From contig CAWGMT010000020.1 in assembly GCA_963823675.1 (NCBI GenBank), positions 248,001 to 312,000 of the forward strand: a stretch of DNA of 64,000 nucleotides, read 5' to 3'. Positions 50,673-60,400 of this stretch are shown one piece after another. A program made the position numbers and the translations under genes. Within the stretch, counting starts at the first letter, position 1; each line of letters starts with the position of its first letter. The stretch comes from CAWGMT01 sp963823675 (GTDB lineage: Bacteria > Planctomycetota > Planctomycetia > Isosphaerales > Isosphaeraceae). Under the pieces are notes generated by a model that saw only the letters and a list, made by a program, of their open reading frames with translations, was not told where the DNA came from and made no database searches.

Positions 50673-51050
50673 CAATGAGATCCAGCGCCAGCATCCACAC
50701 CTTACGCTCGGACAGATTCACAGTTGCCCGGCGTATTACCACGACCATCAGGAGGAAATGGACTGGGCCATGGAAGAACAATTGGCGCGATCGATCATCT
50801 TCGCACGAGACGGTGAATCGGTCTTGCGAGCGAAGATCAAGGCCAAGGGGCTTGCTTCCTGATGGTGCCTCTTTCAAGGCAAGCAGTTCGTGATGTGGAA
50901 TTGGTCGCCAAGGTCCCGGAGCCGGGCGATATGCGAAACTGTGTTGAGTATATCCCGTATTAGGTTCGCGCGGTGGCAGGGCAATATGAAAGATCACTCG
51001 CTTTTGGTTCCTGAATCTACTGGCAACTGACAACTGACAATTGGCAACTA
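50673..51050 (+). repeat. Second copy of a ~360-bp segment (copy 1 at about 48796-49175)
   Basis: From GATGAGATCCAGCGCCAGCA to GGTTCCTGAATCTACTGRCA the two segments align without large gaps, covering the 3' half of DUF433, the short following ORF and the start of the simple-sequence tract. In copy 2 the DUF433 part (50675-50862) lacks its N-terminus and the following ORF ends early at TAG (50960-50963). A segmental duplication bounded on both sides by heptamer arrays. Confidence 0.8.
50675..50862 (+). pseudogene. Truncated DUF433 copy
   Basis: NEIQRQHPHLTLGQIHSCPA, YYHDHQEEMDWAMEEQLARS and a C-terminus AKIKAKGLAS repeat the 3' half of 48673-48990. The first 43 or so codons are missing and replaced by the (CTGGCAA)n array. 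Translation could only begin inside the array, so I treat it as dead. Confidence 0.7.
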
Positions 51051-51156
51051 ACAACTGGCAACCGACAACCGACGACTGGCTGCCGACAACTTACACCTGG
51101 CAACTACCACCGACGCGTGACACCTGACACCTGACAACCGACACGTGGCAACTGAC

Positions 51157-51766
51157 ATGAGCCTGGCCGCAAAGCACGCCACCGGGCGAGAGTTGCCGTC
51201 GGGTCAGTTCAGCGGCGGATCTGAGACAAACACGTTCCTTCAAAGCCTGGGATTCGACATCGAGATCAAGGGCCCCGTGGCCTACCCGCCTCGCAAAGAG
51301 GCATTCCCACCGAGAGCACAAAAGCCAATAGAGCACGGCGCCGTCCACAACGAGCGATGCCAAAAATGCAAGGCCGCGGTCTTGGCATTACTGCAAAAGC
51401 TCTTCGGCAGCGTCGAGGTCCAGAAGCGGTTTGAGATCGGTGCCACACCAGACGCTTTCGGCTCGTCGGTCTATTCGTCCGATCTACACAAAATCTTGGT
51501 GGCCCTTCAGCGTAAGCGAGGGTTTTCAGAACTTCGTCGTGGCCGTACTGCACCACGCCCACACGACAACGAAGCGCGGCACGTGGGGAGTGAAATGGCC
51601 ACGCCTCGCCGATGAGCTGCCGTTCGTTCGAGAGTATCTCGGCACGGGCGCCTACAGCTTCAGGGACCCGGGGTGGAATCAGCGCGATGCGCTGGCTCGC
51701 GTGCTCGAGGTCAACGGGCGTGGCGAAATCCTCAACGTCATCGTACGGCTATGCGGTGCGTCGTGA
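51157..51766 (+). pseudogene. ScoMcrA-N-like restriction protein, N-terminally truncated and frameshifted
   Basis: The frame opens right at the end of a simple-sequence tract with MSLAAKHATGRELPSGQFSG then GSETNTFLQSLGFDIEIKG. That resembles the second half of the ScoMcrA-type N-terminal DNA-binding head (AIAGxAHxxATGxxLxxxxFSGGxxTNxxLxxLGF), whose first half is missing. It continues RCQKCKAAVLALLQKLFGSV, and after removal of one T from the run near 51520, FQNFVVAVLHHAHTTTKRGT and RDALARVLEVNGRGEILNVI. The catalytic domain is not identifiable. About 206 residues when repaired. It sits beside McrBC, which supports a modification-dependent restriction role for the ancestor. Confidence 0.5.
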
Positions 51767-51895
51767 TCCTGCCCGTGAACATTTCCTGGGCCCCGTGGCG
51801 GGAAACCGAAGACACTCACGGTCCCTGCCATTAAGGGCCCAAACGCTGCGCGAGGCCGCGGGATCCGGGACCGTCCCCGACTCGCACGTGAGCGA

Positions 51896-53365
51896 TCATG
51901 ACCCTTCGTCGGGATCCAGCGCGTTCCAGCACTCAAGGGCGTAGCCAACGAGATCCGGCCGAGGCATCTGAAGCGGAAGCCCGATCAGGGCAATCGTGAG
52001 TTGACGGGTCCCAGTGTTGACCGTCGCTGACGTAAACGTCAGGTTCCTTTCGGCGAGTGCTTGCCATGTATGAAGTCGCATGGGGTATGCCAGGACCGTT
52101 GTTACTTGTTCCCCGCCAAAGACGGAGGCATAGGCCAAAACCTGATGTAGGTCGTGCCGATGTTCTTGGCGAAGCTCATCGGCAAGTTCAGCCCATCGGT
52201 GTTCGTCAAGCTCTTCGAAATGGCCCTTGTATTTGGCGTCGACGATCCAGGTGTGGACTCCCCGCTGGACAACGAGATCTGGAATCAGGCTATTGAGACT
52301 TCTCGCCTCCGCTCGTTTCCAGCGGATTGGGACGAGCGTCTCGTGCACACGGCCCGACCGGACCTGGGCACCGATGCCGCGCGCCCAAAGCCGAACCAGG
52401 TGCTCGACCCAGCGCTCGAAGAGCTCGTGCATGGGTAAGCACCAGGCCAGCCCGTCGCTCTGGGCGGTTCCAGCCAGGCCGCGTTCATCGACGAGCCAAG
52501 CCAGAGCTTGCATCCCTCTTTGGAGCGCGAAGGAAGGTAAGTTGTTCGTCAACAGAATACCGTCCAACTGGGCCTTGCTCGGGACGATCGCTTTTGCGTC
52601 AGCAGTCCTGCGGGAGAGCTCAGCAGCCAGCTCAGCCAGGCGACGCGCGATCGGGTCGATGGCGACCCATCCCGCTAGCGAGCGCCTGACGACCTCGATT
52701 CCCCAACGGATCATTCCACGCAAAAGGAGATCGGGACCCAGATCAGGAAATCGGCAGGGCAGTTCATGGAACCTCCCAGCTCTCAATTGCTCGTTTTGGT
52801 AACGGTCCCAGAGAATTTGACCTCGTGGCGACTGACGCGGCTCTTCCTGCCAACGAAAACCTGGCGTCAGCTCGCCAAGTAGCGCTCGAAATCGTTCGAT
52901 AATCGGACCTGCGAGGACCCAGGGAGGTACTTCCTTTGCTGCACCCGGCACGAGAGGAAACGGCAGAAGCCTTGGCGAGGCCGTCCAGCCGATCTCCTGC
53001 AAGAGCGGTCCAATGTCGTTCCAGCCGAACCGAGGTCGCACCACCAAGCCGCCGATCACTTTTCGCGTCGCCGGCGACCGCAAGGGGATCGATCCTATCG
53101 TGCCACCTGGGCGGAGGTATACACAGATCTGATCAGGCTCGGGCTCCAGGATCGGCGTCACAGCCAGCGCATCGAGTTGCGGCGAGTTTGCGTTGATGAG
53201 GTCTCGAGCGAACAAGTTCCAGCTTCGATCGCGACCATGAATCCCAAGAGAGCCGGGATCAAGCCTGATGGAGCGACCCTGATCTTCGAGCCGGAGAAGG
53301 CAGCCGGAGCGCCTCTGCCACTCGAGGAGGGGCATGGAGCTTCTGGATTGTCTAGATCTCGCCAT
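51896..53365 (-). CDS. mcrC: McrC-type nuclease subunit of an McrBC system
   Basis: 489 residues (or 479 from the ATG at 53335). The N-terminal half has the McrC beta-rich region (VTPILEPEPDQICVYLRPGG and PLRSPATRKVIGGLVVRPRF) with RYQNEQLRAGRFHELPCRFP. The C-terminal part is a PD-(D/E)XK nuclease: NSLIPDLVVQRGVHTWIVDA KYK, where D of IPDL and DAK form the active site. HDLHQVLAYASVFGG is the usual helix after it. The start overlaps the mcrB stop by 14 bases, the normal gene order mcrB-mcrC. The subunit cuts DNA when driven by the McrB GTPase. Confidence 0.92.
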   Translation of the reverse strand: MARSRQSRSSMPLLEWQRRSGCLLRLEDQGRSIRLDPGSLGIHGRDRSWNLFARDLINANSPQLDALAVTPILEPEPDQICVYLRPGGTIGSIPLRSPATRKVIGGLVVRPRFGWNDIGPLLQEIGWTASPRLLPFPLVPGAAKEVPPWVLAGPIIERFRALLGELTPGFRWQEEPRQSPRGQILWDRYQNEQLRAGRFHELPCRFPDLGPDLLLRGMIRWGIEVVRRSLAGWVAIDPIARRLAELAAELSRRTADAKAIVPSKAQLDGILLTNNLPSFALQRGMQALAWLVDERGLAGTAQSDGLAWCLPMHELFERWVEHLVRLWARGIGAQVRSGRVHETLVPIRWKRAEARSLNSLIPDLVVQRGVHTWIVDAKYKGHFEELDEHRWAELADELRQEHRHDLHQVLAYASVFGGEQVTTVLAYPMRLHTWQALAERNLTFTSATVNTGTRQLTIALIGLPLQMPRPDLVGYALECWNALDPDEGS

Positions 53366-54442
53366 CGTAGGCTAGCGCTCCGTGCAGCCAGTCGAGGTAA
53401 GCTTCCAGCTCCGTTTCACATGATCCCAGCCTTCCCTCCACCAGGTACTCGTTCAACAACGGGATCAGCTCAAATCGCAGCCGGCGGATTAGCTGCTTTT
53501 TGTCCTTGGCAAGAAAATAGGCATGCCCGGGCATCAGAGTCAGAGCATCGTTGGGGGCCTGCTGCGAGAATATGTCCTGAAGGGTTCCGAATGCCTCCGT
53601 GGCCAGTGGAATGTCCTGCGCCCGGATAACCTCCCAGTCCGGCCAGATGTCGACAAAGGCGAATCTCCGCCGCACCGCGAGGTCAAGAATCGCCGTGGAA
53701 CGATCAGCGCTGTTCATTGTGCCGAGCACAAACAGTCTTTCAGGAATCTGGAGTTGTCGGGTTCCATCCTCCAGAGGATGAGCCAGAGCGACAGAGCGTG
53801 ACCTGTGCTCAGCAATCTCCCGCGCCTCAAAAAGGTAGATCGCCTCCCCGAGTGCCCGACCCAGGTCGGCGCGATTTATCTCGTCGATTACCAGAAGCCA
53901 TTCCCGGTCCCGGGCCTGTTTCACGGCCTCGACAAGCCATCCTGACTTGGGCCTGAAGCGCAGCGTGTCGGCGGTCACATCCGGGCTGATCCCCGCAACA
54001 AAAGATTCGTAAGTTACAGCCGGGTGAAACTGCACGGTCTGTCCTCGATTCCCAAAGTCCTCGGTGCGAATTTCGTCGGCCAGACGGCTCTTTCCCGTGC
54101 CCGGCGGGCCCTGAAGGATGACGAACCGTCTTTCCCTCAGAAGTTCGACGACGTCCTTCTTGCTCGTCCTGGGGAACAGATGGCGACGAAGTGCTCCTTT
54201 GAGATCGGCAACCTCCTCGACCCAGGCTTTCAGCGGCTGCCAGCCTCGTTCCCAGGCGTAAAAATCGAGGAACGATGAGACCACTCGTCTGGCAGCGACC
54301 GGTTCTTTGGGCACCTCCGAGGCTGCGTAAATGTATTGTCCGTATCGGCCGAACACCCCACTGAAGCGCGAAAACTGATGACGAACAACGGCAGGGACGT
54401 CCTGGCCGAGGTTCGTCGGATCCCGTTTCACCCAGGTCGGTA
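53352..54442 (-). CDS. mcrB: McrB-type AAA+ GTPase, motor frame
   Basis: VKRDPTNLGQDVPAVVRHQF leads to the AAA+ core: RFVILQGPPGTGKSRLADEI (Walker A), VQFHPAVTYESFVAGISPDV, WLLVIDEINRADLGRALGEA (Walker B, and the McrB-type NRA), and LFVLGTMNSADRSTAILDLA then VRRRFAFVDIWPD (the MNTADRS consensus for the GTPase sensor). The frame begins without a proper start; together with the N-terminal frame at 54443-54844 it gives about 500 residues, after one missing base near 54442. It is the motor that translocates or loops DNA for McrC. Confidence 0.92.
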
Positions 54443-54844
54443 CGCTGCGCCTCGACTTTGAAGGTAGCGACCAAGGGCACGCAAGTGGCGAGCATGACCA
54501 GGACGCCCGATGATCGCCTCATCTGGCGAAAGCCCCCTGGTTCCACAAACGAAGGTGATCAGTGAAGTCGCTGGCTCGCTGCCCTCCGTTGGGACCGGAA
54601 ACCAGATTAGCGACATTCCCCCGTACACACCGCTGTTCGGGTTTTCAGGGTGCAGGAGACCTGCGAAGGGGATGTTCTGCTCGCCGGCCATCAAGGCGAT
54701 CCGTGTAGCATACTGGGAGCTGACGCGGTACCTCTCACCAAAGATCGCCGCAAGAGCCGTCTTGGTTCGAACTGCGAGCTCATTGGTATCTGGGTGAAGA
54801 CCGCCGCGGATCACCTCCGCAAGCTCGTCGATCCCTGCCATCAT
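54443..54844 (-). CDS. mcrB: McrB N-terminal DNA-recognition frame
   Basis: MMAGIDELAEVIRGGLHPDT, NELAVRTKTALAAIFGERYR and ALMAGEQNIPFAGLLHPENP, then MSLIWFPVPTEGSEPATSLI and TFVCGTRGLSPDEAIIGRPG, ending ARHLRALGRYLQSR. The SLIWFP, SLITFVCGTxGLxPDE and GRPGHARHL segments are the N-terminal domain of a widespread McrB subtype, not the E. coli modified-cytosine reader. Which modification it recognises is unknown. Two adjacent ATGs (54844, 54841) follow AAAGGGG. The frame stops at PG just before the motor frame begins. Confidence 0.8.
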
Positions 54845-55009
54845 TGCCCCTTTGGGGAGTACCACCTTCAACCGACGCACTCAAGGAATCAATTAGTCTG
54901 TCCCTGGTTGATTCCCTGCTCTTCATCTGGTTTCGATTCCATTTTCGTGGTTCCCCGGGGCTTTTCAACCTTCAACACCCGGAAGCGGGCCAGACGACGA
55001 GAGATTGCA

Positions 55010-56103
55010 GTGGCTGATGACCCGAGTGATCCCTGGACCGGCATCCTCGGAGCAAGCATCATAAAGCGGTCGCGGCGAGTTTGGCTTCAGCTTGCAGAAT
55101 CATCGACGACGACAACCAAGGTACGGGTTCACTCATGGGAGCGCTGACCAAGTTCCTTCAGAGGGAATTCTCGCGCAGACCGCCCGTCGGGTGGGCATGC
55201 CGCTGCGAAGTGAGGCTTCTCCCCGTCGGCCTGGAGAAGTTGCTCGGCTACTCGCCTCGAGTTGATGTGCTTTTCGAGAGGAAAGAACCCAAGAGACGGT
55301 TATGGATTGAATTTGAAGTCAGCCGTGCCGATCCTGTGGCCAACCATGCAAAGTTCTTGACCTCACATCTTTTCCGACATCAATTGGACGGAGATTGCTT
55401 CATATCGATGGTTAGCCCGCACGTGAACAAGGGCCGCAGAAATCTCGCAGCCAATACCATATCTGTCATGAGACAGGTCGGCATGGAGGCCTACCAGACC
55501 CTGCTGCTTCCCGAGCTCCAGCCAGATGAAATCAAACGGCTGAATCACCTTGATCTGGTCCATCTCGAAAACCAGAGTTTGCATGTCGACCGAGAAATTG
55601 AGCGAGCCATGGCCATTTCGGAGCCGGTCATGACCATGAACGACTGTGAAGTTCACCTGGCCGGCGACCTGCTCATCGTCTTCTTGAACCTACGACGCTG
55701 GAACGACGATGTGTCAACCGAGGATGGCCGGAGACTCTGGGGGCGCAGGACCGTTACCTACTTCGTTTATGAATCGGAAAGCCGCTTGTTCGCGCCGTCC
55801 AAGTTTTGTGCGTACTCCGCTATGCCCCTCCGATCAGATCGCGCGTTGACAGTGCAGGCGTCGCCTGCCTTGGGCGTTCTGAGCGTCGCAACGTACAGCC
55901 GTTCTAACGACGGCACCCACCTCCTCGACGGTAACAGAGCAGTCAGTCACCTCACGGGACAACTTGGAATGCTCCTAAGACAACCAGAGGAAGTGCCAGA
56001 GGTGGCAGCGCAATTCAAGGACTGGTTTGCGCGAGCTGCCGACCGCGTGAATATTCACCCACGTGGACCGCAATTTGTACTGCCGCCGGCTTGGTACGTG
56101 TGA
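55010..56103 (+). CDS. Possible restriction-like nuclease divergent from McrBC (frameshift near 55120)
   Basis: From GTG 55010 (GAGAG upstream) the frame reads VADDPSDPWTGILGASIIKR and VWLQLAESSTTTTK. Adding one base near 55120 continues it as GTGSLMGALTKFLQREFSRR and to the stop at 56103, about 364 residues. A conserved-looking RVDVLFERKEPKRRLWIEFE then VSRADPVANHAKFLTSHLF has the acidic spacing D-x(14)-E-x-E of PD-(D/E)XK-like folds. The C-terminal 150 residues (WGRRTVTYFVYESESRLFAP, LLDGNRAVSHLTGQL) are unfamiliar. It shares a 165-base divergent intergenic region with mcrB, so the two are likely coregulated. Nuclease activity is inference only. Confidence 0.6.
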
Positions 56104-56110
56104 AGGATGT

Positions 56111-56129
56111 CCCGCCGGGTACCGGCGGG
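56111..56129 (+). terminator. GC hairpin after the divergent nuclease candidate
   Basis: CCCGCCGG (56111-56118) pairs with CCGGCGGG (56122-56129) around GTA, seven bases after the stop codon. The stem is very stable but no T-run follows, so termination would be weak or assisted. Confidence 0.5.
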
Positions 56130-56506
56130 GCGCCGACGGTCCTCGGCACGTCGTCGGTTTGTCTTCGTCCAGACGAATAGCGGTACGTCCGCGCCCCTTA
56201 TTGACCATCGCACAAAGACGGTTGAACTCTTCCTCTAGGTTTGTCGGATGAGACCAGGTGACTGCCTCCAGGTTGACTGACGCGTATCGCGGGGGTTCGG
56301 TGCGTCGGCAGCAACTTTCCTTCCTCGCCCCGCCTGTGTCCGGTGCACTTCTATGCTCAACGGAGTCGTTCGGGGGCTGCCTCGCGCAAGCGTGGGGTCG
56401 AGCTGAACGCCATCATCATGGAGCCATTCCGAGTCTACGGGACGCCGCAAATTCAGGGATTTCGCACCGCAAAATAGCCGCACACGGGCCGTGATCGGGG
56501 GCTTGC
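56130..56506. other. Intergenic stretch between convergent genes
   Basis: About 375 bases between the convergent nuclease candidate and helicase genes. No supported gene; frames are short and not conserved-looking. Confidence 0.4.
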
Positions 56507-57444
56507 TCAGGCGTCGCGGCCAAGCATCGCGGCGAGGGCGGCGTGCGCCAGGCGGCGTCGGAGCACGCCGCGGCTCATGGCGTCTTGGGCATCGAAGGTC
56601 AGAAGGCAATCGAGGCAGGCGGTCTCGCAACGTGCGTGGTGGGCATCGTCCCCACGGAGAACGCGGAGTGCCTCGACGAACCAATCACGGCCGGCGTCAA
56701 GTAGCTCGCGGACGTGGCCCGCGCCGCCCGGGTACGTTGTCGTACAGGACTGCGCCCGGCGCTGCCCCGCTCCTCCTGCCGGGATGACCATCGCCCCCAA
56801 CTCCCTCGGATCGAGTTCTAGGAGCCTCGCTCCGGCCGACTGGAGGGCGCGGGCCAGAGTCTCGACCAACGCCACCGCCTCCTCCTCGTCGACCACGGGC
56901 GGCATGCAGGCCGAGACATCGAGGAGCAGTACGTCCGTTGTCTCGCGGGCCGCGAGTGTCTGCCGTCGGATTACCTGCGCTTGCTCGCCCGGCCGAATGC
57001 ACTTGAAACGACGATCGGGCTCGGTCGGCGCGGAGTGGTCCAGGAAGCTGGTTGGCAGGCCCAGAACGCCCTCGGCCCGGTCGCCAGGTCTGAGCCTCGG
57101 TTCGCTCTCGGCATAGCCACAGGCGGTGCAGATGGCGAAGCCGAGGCTGTTCTCTCCCCGGTTGTAGACCAGGATTTCGCCGTCCTCCCGGTAGCGCGCG
57201 AGCAGGCCGGGGATGCCAGCGAAGTCAGCGTCCTGGACGGCACCCGCGACCGGGTCCACGGGCTTCGTGAAGGTGATAGTGGCCCGCTCGACCTGCCCAA
57301 CAGTGTCGACATCCGCACTCCGCTTGGGTGGGTCCCAGGCGGCGCTCGTGAAGCCGTGTCGCGGCAGCAGGAGGGGCTCGGTTGATCGCCCCGGCGGCCC
57401 GCCGCAGATCGGGCAATCTCCGGGCTCCGAGCCGACGTTCAACC
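56507..57444 (-). CDS. COG1205-type helicase, C-terminal DUF1998/zinc-cluster frame
   Basis: The distal segment of the large helicase. NVGSEPGDCPICGGPPGRST has a CPxC pair; ILVYNRGENSLGFAICTACG YAE and LLLDVSACMPPVVDEEEAVA follow. The last helix bundle has DDAHHARCETACLDCLLTFD, a Cys cluster (CxxxCxxCL) at the position where DUF1998/MZB domains of YprA/DruE-type helicases have L.C..ACYDCLLSY. It ends LGRDA at 56507. This frame joins the preceding one through one extra G at 57443-57445. Confidence 0.8.
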
Positions 57445-58596
57445 CGATAATAAAAATGGTCGTTGGCACACTTGCAGGCGACACCCCGCAGACCGAAGGC
57501 GCTGTCGAGGTTGGCACCTGTCCAGTGCTTCAGCAGGCCCCGCGAGGTGACGAGGCGGCCGCCGACGAGGAGTTGCGAGCCGGGGACGTACTCGCGAAGG
57601 GCGAGTAGGCCGCCTCGCTCCAGCCGGTAGCGGTCCTCATCGCGGACGCGAGGCCGCTTGCTGCCGTTTTCCTCGGGTACCGCGACGCGGAGCTTGAGCA
57701 TTCCGATCGGGAAGCCGTAACGCGGCAAGACCTGGCGATCGGCGAGGGTTTCGATGACGGTGGTGTCGGCCAGGGTCTTGAGCTGGTAACGGATCATGTT
57801 GGCGAAACGCACGTCCCGCGGCTCGGACCCCCTGATCGCCGACCATGAGGCGTAAAGCGCGTCATACTCGCGTCGCCAATCGCGGAGTGCATGATCAAAA
57901 TGGTCGGCGACTCGCGCAATGAAGGACCACCAGTCGGCGAGTTCGTCGCGTGCTGGGGCGTCCTGGAAGAGGCGTTCCAGGTCGGGGCGGAGCCGGGCTT
58001 GTCCGTCCTCTGCGGCCCAGCCGAGATAGTCGAGGAAGAGGCCGCCGAGTCCCTGGCCGGAGCGTTGGACCACCCAGGGAAGGCCATCGGGGAGGGGCCA
58101 AGGCGGATTCGGCTGTGAATCGGGCTTGGGGTCGCCTGCCTTCCATAATCCGACCTTCACGACGCCGCAGAAGCCTCCCATTTGGCCGTAGGCCCTCATG
58201 GCGCCAACGTGGTGTCCTTGTGGGTAGATTGACCGGAAGAACTCACCCAGCAGGAAGGCGTTACCATGTCGCCGTGCCAGCCGCGCACGATTGAGGAAGA
58301 CGCGGGGACGGCGCAGATCGCGGCCGAGGTAGTCTCCGAGCCGGGCGAATACTTCGCGGTCGAACGGTCGGGGACGGGCAAATGTGACGACCACCGACGA
58401 ACCGTCAGCCCGGCGGCCGGCCCGGCCGGCGCGCTGCAGGTAGTTCGCCTTGCCGGGCGGCACATTCCCCATCAATACAGCGCTGAGGCCGCCGATGTCG
58501 ATGCCCAGTTCCAGCGTGGTGGTCGAGCTGAGCACGTTGCGGATACCGGCCCGAAAGAGATCTTGAAGTCTTCGGTTGGTCGCCGGCGCGAGCTGG
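57445..58596 (-). CDS. COG1205-type helicase, RecA2/C-terminal frame
   Basis: RNVLSSTTTLELGIDIGGLS then AVLMGNVPPGKANYLQRAGR and AGRRADGSSVVVTFARPRPF are helicase motifs IV-VI (TxTLELGIDIG and QRAGRAGR). After them comes a long helical region, FFRSIYPQGHHVGAMRAYGQ and WWSFIARVADHFDHALRDWR, and NGSKRPRVRDEDRYRLERGG. The frame joins the upstream part after one missing C near 58596 (HSAQLAPATNRRLQDLFRAG). Confidence 0.85.
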
Positions 58597-60400
58597 CGCT
58601 GTGCTCCTCGGCCCAGAGTCCCTGGGCGAAGACCGGCGCAGCCTTGAACTCGCGGCGGTAGCGACCGACGCGCACGTCATGATCCAACGATTCGTGGTCG
58701 ACCGCCTCAAGCGTCGTGCAGCCGACTTCCGGGGCACACCCGAGGACCGATCGCTGCCAGACGTGGCCGGTGGTCGGGCAGCGGTGAGGGGTCGCGGGGC
58801 GACGAAGGCCTAGTTCGAGGAACTTGATCCGAACCGCCGCGACCGGGCCACCGTAAGACTGTCGCTCGGCCGCCTCCAGCCAGCGGAGACGGCCGCCCGC
58901 CGCCTGTCGGAACTGAGCGAAAGCCGCACGTAACAGATCCGCAGCACGCGCCCTCGCTTCGTCCGCCGAAAGCCCCGCCGCTCTAAGGACTGCGGCGGCG
59001 AAGATGCGCCGGCGTTGTCGCTCGCTCTGGCCGATGAACCGGATGAGGCCCCAACCGTCATCACGCTCCTCGGCGCACCAGCGGCCGATGAGGGCCGGGC
59101 CGTACTGGTACGAGGCATCCCGCTCTTCGCTGCCGAGCGTTACCGCGCCATCAGAGCGAATCGAGTCGCAGAGCGCCGCCAGCAACTCGGGCCAGGCCAA
59201 AATCAGCGCCGACCGGGCCGAGGCGACTGGCAGACCGCCGAGGAAGACCTCGTTCGCGCCGAGCGAATCCAGGCCGGGGTAGGTCATCTCGACTAGGCCC
59301 AGCGTCTCAAGCGAGAAGGCCCGGCGAATCGGACTGGCTAACTCCCGACCCACGAGAGAGGATAGGTCGTTGAGAATGCACCGGGTGTTCTCGTCCCAAA
59401 CCTGCTGCGACCAGGCTGCGGCCAAGTGGCCTTCGGCGGCTTCCACGTCGAGCAATTCGGCGAATAAGGGACGGCTGCGGGGATGCGTCGCCAAGGCATC
59501 CAGCCAGGATTCGAGCGACCCACCGTGCTCTGCGGCAGCGATTTCTCCTTCCAACCCCTCCAACTGGCGGACGAGACGCTGCCGCTGCGCGTCGGTCAGG
59601 TCGCGCCGAGCGAGGCGCTCCCGTTTATCGGCGATCTCTGCCTGCAGGTCGTCGAGCGACGCCGTATCTTCGGGCCCGCCCTGAGACTCGATGAAACGGG
59701 CGATGGCGGCGCGGACGACCTGGATCTCATGCTGCCGGGTGAGGCGTGGACCGAGCCGCGCCGCCTCCTGGCGGCTGTCGCTGAACGCCAGTAGTCGACG
59801 CCCCCGAGCTGGCCGCCACGAGGCCCCCGGCGATGGATACTCGGGGAGGTCCGTCAGCAGAGTCTCGGCCAGGATCGATAGGGCCAGGGGTGGGGCCGAG
59901 GCGAAGGGCCGCCAGTCGTCACGATCCATCGAACCGCAACGCGGGCAGCGATCGCCGGGCCAGAGCGCCAGCGTACCCCTGGCCGTCCGTTCGCCGCTCC
60001 TCGGCTCGACCCGGATCGGCCGCGTGTCGCCGACCTGCTTGACCGCGAAGCGGTACATCTTCTGGGCGTCGGCCCGGGGCGGAACAGGCCGGAAGCGGTC
60101 GGCGGCCTCAATGGCTGCGAGACCCCATTCGCCGCAGTTCTGGCAACGATGCAAGCTAACCGTCGCCGACCCGCACGCCTGGCACTGATCACTGAGGCCG
60201 GCCGCGACGAGTCCAAGCCCGGGAACCCTCCGCGCCAGATCACCAGCACAGTCCGGGTTTAGGCAGACGACGAGACCATCGGGCGGGCGGGCGAGGACGT
60301 GAATGCGATGCGGCAGGAGCGGGTAATCGACAACACGCTCGCGGGCCGCCGCGCCCATCTGGAGGAGCTTGATTGTGGCCGCAGTCGCTTCGGGAGAATC
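58597..60400 (-). CDS. COG1205-type helicase, central zinc-ribbon and linker frame
   Basis: SPEATAATIKLLQMGAAARE and RVVDYPLLPHRIHVLARPPD lead to a zinc-ribbon: VVCLNPDCAGDLARRVPG with CQACG, HRCQNCGEWGLAAIE and LWPGDRCPRCGS (Cys pairs CxxxxC, CxxC, CxxC and CxxC). Then come LLAFSDSRQEAARLGPRLTR (motif of this helicase family preceding RecA2) and a helical insert to HVWQRSVLGCAPEVGCTTLE and VFAQGLWAEEHSA. It is continuous with the neighbouring frames after single-base repairs at 60400 and 58596. Confidence 0.8.
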
